Source: Flavobacteriaceae bacterium
GTDB taxonomy: Bacteria > Bacteroidota > Bacteroidia > Flavobacteriales > Flavobacteriaceae
Direction: 5' to 3'
Assembly: GCA_027490305.1 (NCBI GenBank)
Contig: JAIXYI010000045.1
Coordinates: forward strand, 1 to 64,000
DNA: 64,000 bases
The notes below the pieces were generated by a model. The model was not told where the DNA came from, made no database searches, and worked only from the letters and a program-made list of their open reading frames with translations. Made by a program: the position numbers and the translations under genes. Below are positions 60,411-64,000 of this stretch, in pieces (within the stretch, counting starts at the first letter, position 1; every line of letters begins with the position of its first letter).

Positions 60411-60729
60411 TTTTTTCGGGACGAAACCCTGTCGCGAACGCCCGTCCGGACAGCACGAATTGAGTTGTTTTTGGACGAATGGGATACGGGAAAACCGGAG
60501 TTGGACTCACACTTCCCGCGAAAAGCGAATCCAACATCCTTCCGCTTGACGGAAAACAGAAACTGAATCAGATTTCTTTTGCAGACGAGTCCCTGGCCAA
60601 CGCAGCAAAATGGAATTACATGAGAAGTGTCGGGTAATGCAGGCCCCAACGTCATCTGCAACAAAACAGGAAAGTTCTGTAAGTGCGCGCCGGTAGCGAA
60701 TCCGCAACTTTGTAAAAAAGAACGATACC

Positions 60730-61308
60730 ATGAAAACACCCCTGTTGAAAACCTCTTTACTGGCCGCTACCTTCTTGATGGCGTTGCCTTTCGTTTCCTG
60801 TAAAAAAGAAAACACCACGACTGACACCGAAGAAGTAGCGGACGACCAAAACGACGAAAAATTCGATGATACCGACGCAGAAGGTGATTCGGAATTTGTT
60901 GTGAAAGCGGCGGAAATCAATATGGATGAAATCGCACTAGGCAAGCTGGCCCAAACCAAAGGAACAGCGGCGTCTGTGAAAGATCTCGGAAAGATGATGG
61001 TTGCCGAGCACACTAAAGCGCTTGAGGAGTTGAAAACGTTGGCAATGGCTAAGAACATTTCCATTCCGGAAAGCCCGACTGAAGATAGCAAGGAAACATT
61101 GACAAAATTCCAGGAAAAGAAAACGGCGGATTTCGACAAGGACTATGCCGACAAAATGGTAGAAGGCCATAAAGACGCCATCTCTGCCTTTGAAAAAGCG
61201 GCCACTGACGCATCAGACGCCGACATCCGGAACTGGGCTACGAAGATGTTGCCGGGCTTGCGCTTGCACCTCCAACATGCTGAAGAAGTGCGTGACGGAT
61301 TGAAATAA
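60730..61308 (+). CDS. DUF4142 lipoprotein
   Basis: A 192-residue exported lipoprotein: signal MKTPLLKTSLLAATFLMALPFVSCKKE with lipobox VSC, then an acidic spacer (DTEEVADDQNDEKFDDTDAEGD), and a helical DUF4142 domain (AAEINMDEIALGKLAQTKGTAASVKDLGKMMVAEHTKALEELKTLA). The last segment is also typical (MLPGLRLHLQHAEEV). DUF4142 proteins are ferritin-like helical bundles of unclear function, often stress-associated. Confidence 0.92.
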   Translation: MKTPLLKTSLLAATFLMALPFVSCKKENTTTDTEEVADDQNDEKFDDTDAEGDSEFVVKAAEINMDEIALGKLAQTKGTAASVKDLGKMMVAEHTKALEELKTLAMAKNISIPESPTEDSKETLTKFQEKKTADFDKDYADKMVEGHKDAISAFEKAATDASDADIRNWATKMLPGLRLHLQHAEEVRDGLK

Positions 61309-61373
61309 TCCGGTAATCCCTACCCTAAAAACAGATCGCCTGTTTGCTATACGAACCAATAAAAATCCACACT

Positions 61374-61529
61374 ATGTCAAATCTTCTCTACCTCGTTGCG
61401 GTGATCCTGGTGATTGCCTGGCTGATTGGTTATGTCGGTTATAACCTGGGCGGCCTGATCCACATCCTGTTGGTGATTGCTGTTATTGCCATCGTCCTTC
61501 GCCTGATCCGCGGTGATCGCGTGGTCTGA
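61374..61529 (+). CDS. lmo0937-family small membrane protein
   Basis: The ATG gives 51 residues with two hydrophobic segments (LLYLVAVILVIAWLIGYVGY and LIHILLVIAVIAIVLRLI) around a Gly-rich turn, as in the lmo0937 family. The longer frame at 61344 is rejected because it runs through the spacer. The family is widespread and of unknown function, frequently next to stress genes. Confidence 0.85.
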   Translation: MSNLLYLVAVILVIAWLIGYVGYNLGGLIHILLVIAVIAIVLRLIRGDRVV

Positions 61530-61573
61530 GCCCACAAAAAGCATTATATTTATCCATTAAATCTTCAATCATT

Positions 61574-61867
61574 ATGAGTACTGGAAGAGTTTTATTAGGC
61601 GTTTTGGCCGGTGTTGCAGCCGGTGCCGCGCTCGGTATCCTGTTTGCACCTGACAAAGGAACCGAAACCCGTCGTAAAATCAGTCGCAAAAGCGATGATT
61701 ACGTCAACAACCTGAAAAGCAAGTTCAACGATTTTATCGGCAGCGTGACCGACCGTCTTGACGGAGCCGCCGCTGAAGCAGAAGAGTTGGCCGATAAAGG
61801 ACGTGCGCGCCTGGCGGAAGCCAACCGTAACGTACGCAATGTCGTGAACGACGCGTCGAACCTATAA
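61574..61867 (+). CDS. YtxH-domain protein
   Basis: A 97-residue protein with the YtxH opening (GRVLLGVLAGVAAGAALGILFAPDKGTETRRKISRKSDDY): a single Gly/Ala-rich membrane helix, then a helical Lys/Asp tail. YtxH proteins are induced by general stress in Bacillus. Located 44 nt after the lmo0937-type gene and 17 nt before the holin-like gene. Confidence 0.92.
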   Translation: MSTGRVLLGVLAGVAAGAALGILFAPDKGTETRRKISRKSDDYVNNLKSKFNDFIGSVTDRLDGAAAEAEELADKGRARLAEANRNVRNVVNDASNL

Positions 61868-61884
61868 CCATAACCTCCCCTTTT

Positions 61885-62244
61885 ATGGAAGAAAAAGCAA
61901 CGATATGGGAATCGCTGGCCGGAAAGGCAGAAACCTATGTCCGGACCAACATCGAAATCGCCCGACTGAAAGCAACAGACAAAGTATCAGATGTTGTTTC
62001 CGTTCTCGCACTCCGCCTTGTATTTGTTTTCCTCGCCCTTTTGATCATTCTGATGCTGAACTTTGGGCTGGCACTTTACCTTAGCGAGTGCGTAGGCGCT
62101 TCGTATGCCGGTTTCTTTATCGTTGCCCTTTTCTACCTGGTTTTGGTGGCATTGGTCTATGCCTTCCGCAAACCGTGGGTGAAGCAACCGATCAAAGATG
62201 CCGTGATTTCAAACCTGCTCGACAACGACGAAACTGAAGCATGA
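61885..62244 (+). CDS. Holin-X-like membrane protein
   Basis: A 119-residue protein with two strong membrane segments (about 38-60 and 72-92) and an amphipathic start (LAGKAETYVRTNIEIARLKATDKVSDVVSVLALR). It resembles the so-called phage-holin family III/Holin-X of stress clusters. It is not a phage gene: no phage neighbours, and its partner genes are YtxH and DUF4142. It overlaps the next gene by 4 nt. Confidence 0.82.
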   Translation: MEEKATIWESLAGKAETYVRTNIEIARLKATDKVSDVVSVLALRLVFVFLALLIILMLNFGLALYLSECVGASYAGFFIVALFYLVLVALVYAFRKPWVKQPIKDAVISNLLDNDETEA

Positions 62245-62660
62245 AAAGGTATACTCCCACCCAACGACTGCAAGACAACCTTGCGTTACTCGAACTGAAA
62301 CGCCAGGACGACCTGATTGCCCTGAAAGCGGATTTCGAAGCAGCAAAAGAAGCATTGCATCCGATGAACCTGCTGAAAAGCGTTTTAGGTGAAGGAAGTG
62401 AAACCGGAGAGGCCCTGAAAAGTGGCCTCGGAAAAGTCGCCATCGGCATCGGCAGTGGCTGGTTGTTGAAGAAAGTACTCTTCAATTCGGTCACCCGCAG
62501 TCCGCTTATGGCCATTGCCGGCACGCTGTTTCAAACAGCCGCCACCAGCCTTATCGCAAGGAATTCTGACTCGATCCAATCGGGTTTGGGCAAAGCGATT
62601 TCGTTCTTGAAGGAGAAAGTGTTCCACCGCGAACCGCATCCGGAGGACGAACAATCGTAA
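62241..62660 (+). CDS. Hypothetical protein of the YtxH/holin-like cassette
   Basis: A 139-residue protein with a basic and acidic amphipathic N-terminus (MKRYTPTQRLQDNLALLELKRQDDLIALKADFEAAKEAL), a short hydrophobic area (VAIGIGSGWLLKKVLFNS), and LMAIAGTLFQTAATSL. It overlaps the holin-like gene (ATGA) and ends the operon before a convergent terminator. Similar genes follow YtxH/holin-like pairs in other Flavobacteria. Unknown function. Confidence 0.75.
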   Translation: MKRYTPTQRLQDNLALLELKRQDDLIALKADFEAAKEALHPMNLLKSVLGEGSETGEALKSGLGKVAIGIGSGWLLKKVLFNSVTRSPLMAIAGTLFQTAATSLIARNSDSIQSGLGKAISFLKEKVFHREPHPEDEQS

Positions 62661-62680
62661 ACTACACAATCATCGAATCA

Positions 62681-62703
62681 AGAGCCTCCGGGCTCTTTTT
62701 TTG
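62681..62703. terminator. Bidirectional intrinsic terminator between the stress cassette and menD
   Basis: AGAGCC (62681-62686) and GGCTCT (62691-62696) with a TCCG loop and a following T-run of seven. The A-rich flank makes it work on the minus strand as well only weakly. Confidence 0.82.
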
Positions 62704-62708
62704 TGGCG

Positions 62709-64000
62709 TTACGCTAGCGCTTTGAAGAACGCTGCCAACACCTTGTCGTTCTGATGACCGGGGGTGAACAACTCGAGGAGGACGGGGCCGCCGTGATCGT
62801 CAAAAAAGCCGTCAAGTGCTTCGCTGAGTGATGCGTCGTTGCAGGCCGCGCGGTATTCAAAGCCGTACATCGCCGCCAAATGCCGTGCCGTCAGCGAATG
62901 GGCCGTTTCGAAATAGGTGTGGAACAGCGGCGTTTCGGAATGACCGGGAAGGATCCGGAAAATACCGCCTCCGCCATTATTGATGAGGATGATGCGGAAG
63001 TTTGAAGGGATGTATTGGTTCCAGAGCGCATTGCTGTCGTAAAAGAAACCGATGTCGCCCGTTACCAACGTCACGCGTTTGGAAGCTGCCGTCGCGGCTC
63101 CGATGGCGGTTGACGTACTGCCGTCGATTCCGCTGGTGCCACGGTTGCAATAAATGGCGACTTCAGGCCGGGCGGGAAACAACTGCGAATAGCGGATGGC
63201 TGCCGAATTACTTATATGAAGTATAGAATCAGGAGGAATGACGCTATACACTGTTTCATAGACCTTTAAATCACTATAGACGCAATCCTTCATGAAGGTA
63301 CTGCGTTGCACATCCCGATAGGTGGCAAGGGATGTTGCGCGTGAACGATAGTCACTTTCAACAGGTAGCGACTGCGCTTTCAAGGTGTCGAAAAAAGCCT
63401 GCGGTGATAGGACGAAATGATGCGACAACACCCCGAAGGTGTCATACGCCCGAAGCGTGTCGACATGCCAATGGTGTTTCGGCGGATACTTGCGTAGCCA
63501 CGCTTTTACCCGTTTGGAAATGACCATGCCCCCGAATGTCAGGAGGATATCCGGTCGGAAGGCCTCAAATTGGTTGTGGTCAAATGGCGTGATGAAGACA
63601 TCGATGTCGGGTACAAAATCCGGATGGTGGAGGTTGGAGATGGTTTCGGTCATCACCATCACGGACGGGTCCGCAGCGAGATAGTCCACTACTTCCTGGT
63701 TCAGCACGTTTGGTTCATCCGATCCCGCCAAAACGAGCTTGCGCGATGCACCATTCCAAAGTGCCACAAAATCCGTCAGGTCTTCTTTTGTATCCGTCAG
63801 GACTTCCTTTTCAAACACCGTCGGTTGTACGCTTAGGTACGTAACGGTCTCATACAGCGGCTCTTCGAACGGAACGTTGATATGCACCGGGCCCTTTCCT
63901 TCTACCGACGTACGTAGTGCCTGTGTAATGAGGAAATCGTTGTCGCGCGACGCTTCCTCCGTCAAGTTGGCGTTATAGAGGGAATGGTTGGTGAAGACGT
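62709..64000 (-). CDS. menD: MenD, SEPHCHC synthase, C-terminal part
   Basis: Reads out of the window at 64000; about 430 C-terminal residues are visible, starting near HSLYNANLTEEASRDND. The thiamine-diphosphate enzyme signatures are GKGPVHINVPFEEPLYE, SNSAAIRYSQLF, and TSGIDGSTSTAIGAATAASKRVTLVTGDIGFFYDSNALWN, with the NNGGGGIFRILPG diphosphate-binding motif. The enzyme joins isochorismate and 2-oxoglutarate in menaquinone synthesis. The N-terminal third is outside the window. Confidence 0.95.
   Translation of the reverse strand, partial: VFTNHSLYNANLTEEASRDNDFLITQALRTSVEGKGPVHINVPFEEPLYETVTYLSVQPTVFEKEVLTDTKEDLTDFVALWNGASRKLVLAGSDEPNVLNQEVVDYLAADPSVMVMTETISNLHHPDFVPDIDVFITPFDHNQFEAFRPDILLTFGGMVISKRVKAWLRKYPPKHHWHVDTLRAYDTFGVLSHHFVLSPQAFFDTLKAQSLPVESDYRSRATSLATYRDVQRSTFMKDCVYSDLKVYETVYSVIPPDSILHISNSAAIRYSQLFPARPEVAIYCNRGTSGIDGSTSTAIGAATAASKRVTLVTGDIGFFYDSNALWNQYIPSNFRIILINNGGGGIFRILPGHSETPLFHTYFETAHSLTARHLAAMYGFEYRAACNDASLSEALDGFFDDHGGPVLLELFTPGHQNDKVLAAFFKALA

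Noticed and set aside
61885..62244. Prophage remnant suggested by a holin-like gene
   Set aside because: No phage structural, lysis or integrase genes are near; the protein belongs to the YtxH/DUF4142 stress neighbourhood.

Overview
The window is chromosomal DNA from a gliding Bacteroidota, most likely a Flavobacteriaceae member of unusually balanced GC for that family. The evidence is gldF and gldG, a type IX secretion (Por) C-terminal sorting domain, menaquinone genes, Bacteroidota-typical DUF4270, DUF4907 and kelch lipoproteins, and repeated matches to the flavobacterial -7 promoter box TAnnTTTG. No tRNA, rRNA, CRISPR array, prophage or intact transposase was recognised.

Layout. 1-5.4 kb: the end of a TolC-like gene, a MacA-like adaptor, an FtsX-type permease, a LolD-type ATPase and a LytTR regulator, with a LytS-type kinase converging on them. 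5.4-10.5 kb: a divergent envelope module. One arm encodes a beta-barrel, a kelch lipoprotein, a DUF4907 protein and the kinase; the other a DUF4270 lipoprotein and a second barrel. 10.6-18.4 kb: a visibly AT-richer seven-gene block (TetR, TolC, adaptor, RND pump, orphan protein, SDR, thioesterase) with matching 13-bp palindromes before tetR and tolC; probably acquired. 18.6-24.4 kb: Crp-like and AraC regulators, two barrels, an epimerase and a secreted T9SS protein. 25.2-35.1 kb: phoH, SAM hydrolase, ABM protein, gldF, gldG, dnaN, a secreted propeller protein, a universal stress protein and mnmE. 35.3-38.3 kb: small unknown proteins and a MORN-type protein. 39-47 kb: yidC, pyrG, DUF3820, osmC-like, a LysM/binding-protein fusion and guaA. 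48-64 kb: menA, menB and menD on the minus strand, interspersed with PH-domain, RNA-binding and hydrolase genes and interrupted by two plus-strand islands (C1 peptidase/bPH/sterol-desaturase-like; AraC/response regulator/DUF4142/YtxH/holin-like stress cassette).

The most unusual content is between the genes. At least twenty intergenic tracts are degenerate tandem repeats with a constant 7-nt period but different words (AGGGTTC, GAGTTTT, ACTGCCT, GATAATG, TGTTCAC and others). Many touch or contain the stop codon of the neighbouring gene, and two could form G-quadruplexes. Four copies of a 132-133-bp palindromic element bounded by TTAACAAAA...TTTTGTTAA have a heptad tract on the same side. Two of them lie in a tandem duplication whose copies differ by exactly one heptamer. 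Separate families are a 213-bp nested inverted repeat (two copies), a ~60-bp repeat (two copies) and a single 186-bp MITE-like element with 22-bp ends. These repeats are the best candidate for an undescribed system in the window.
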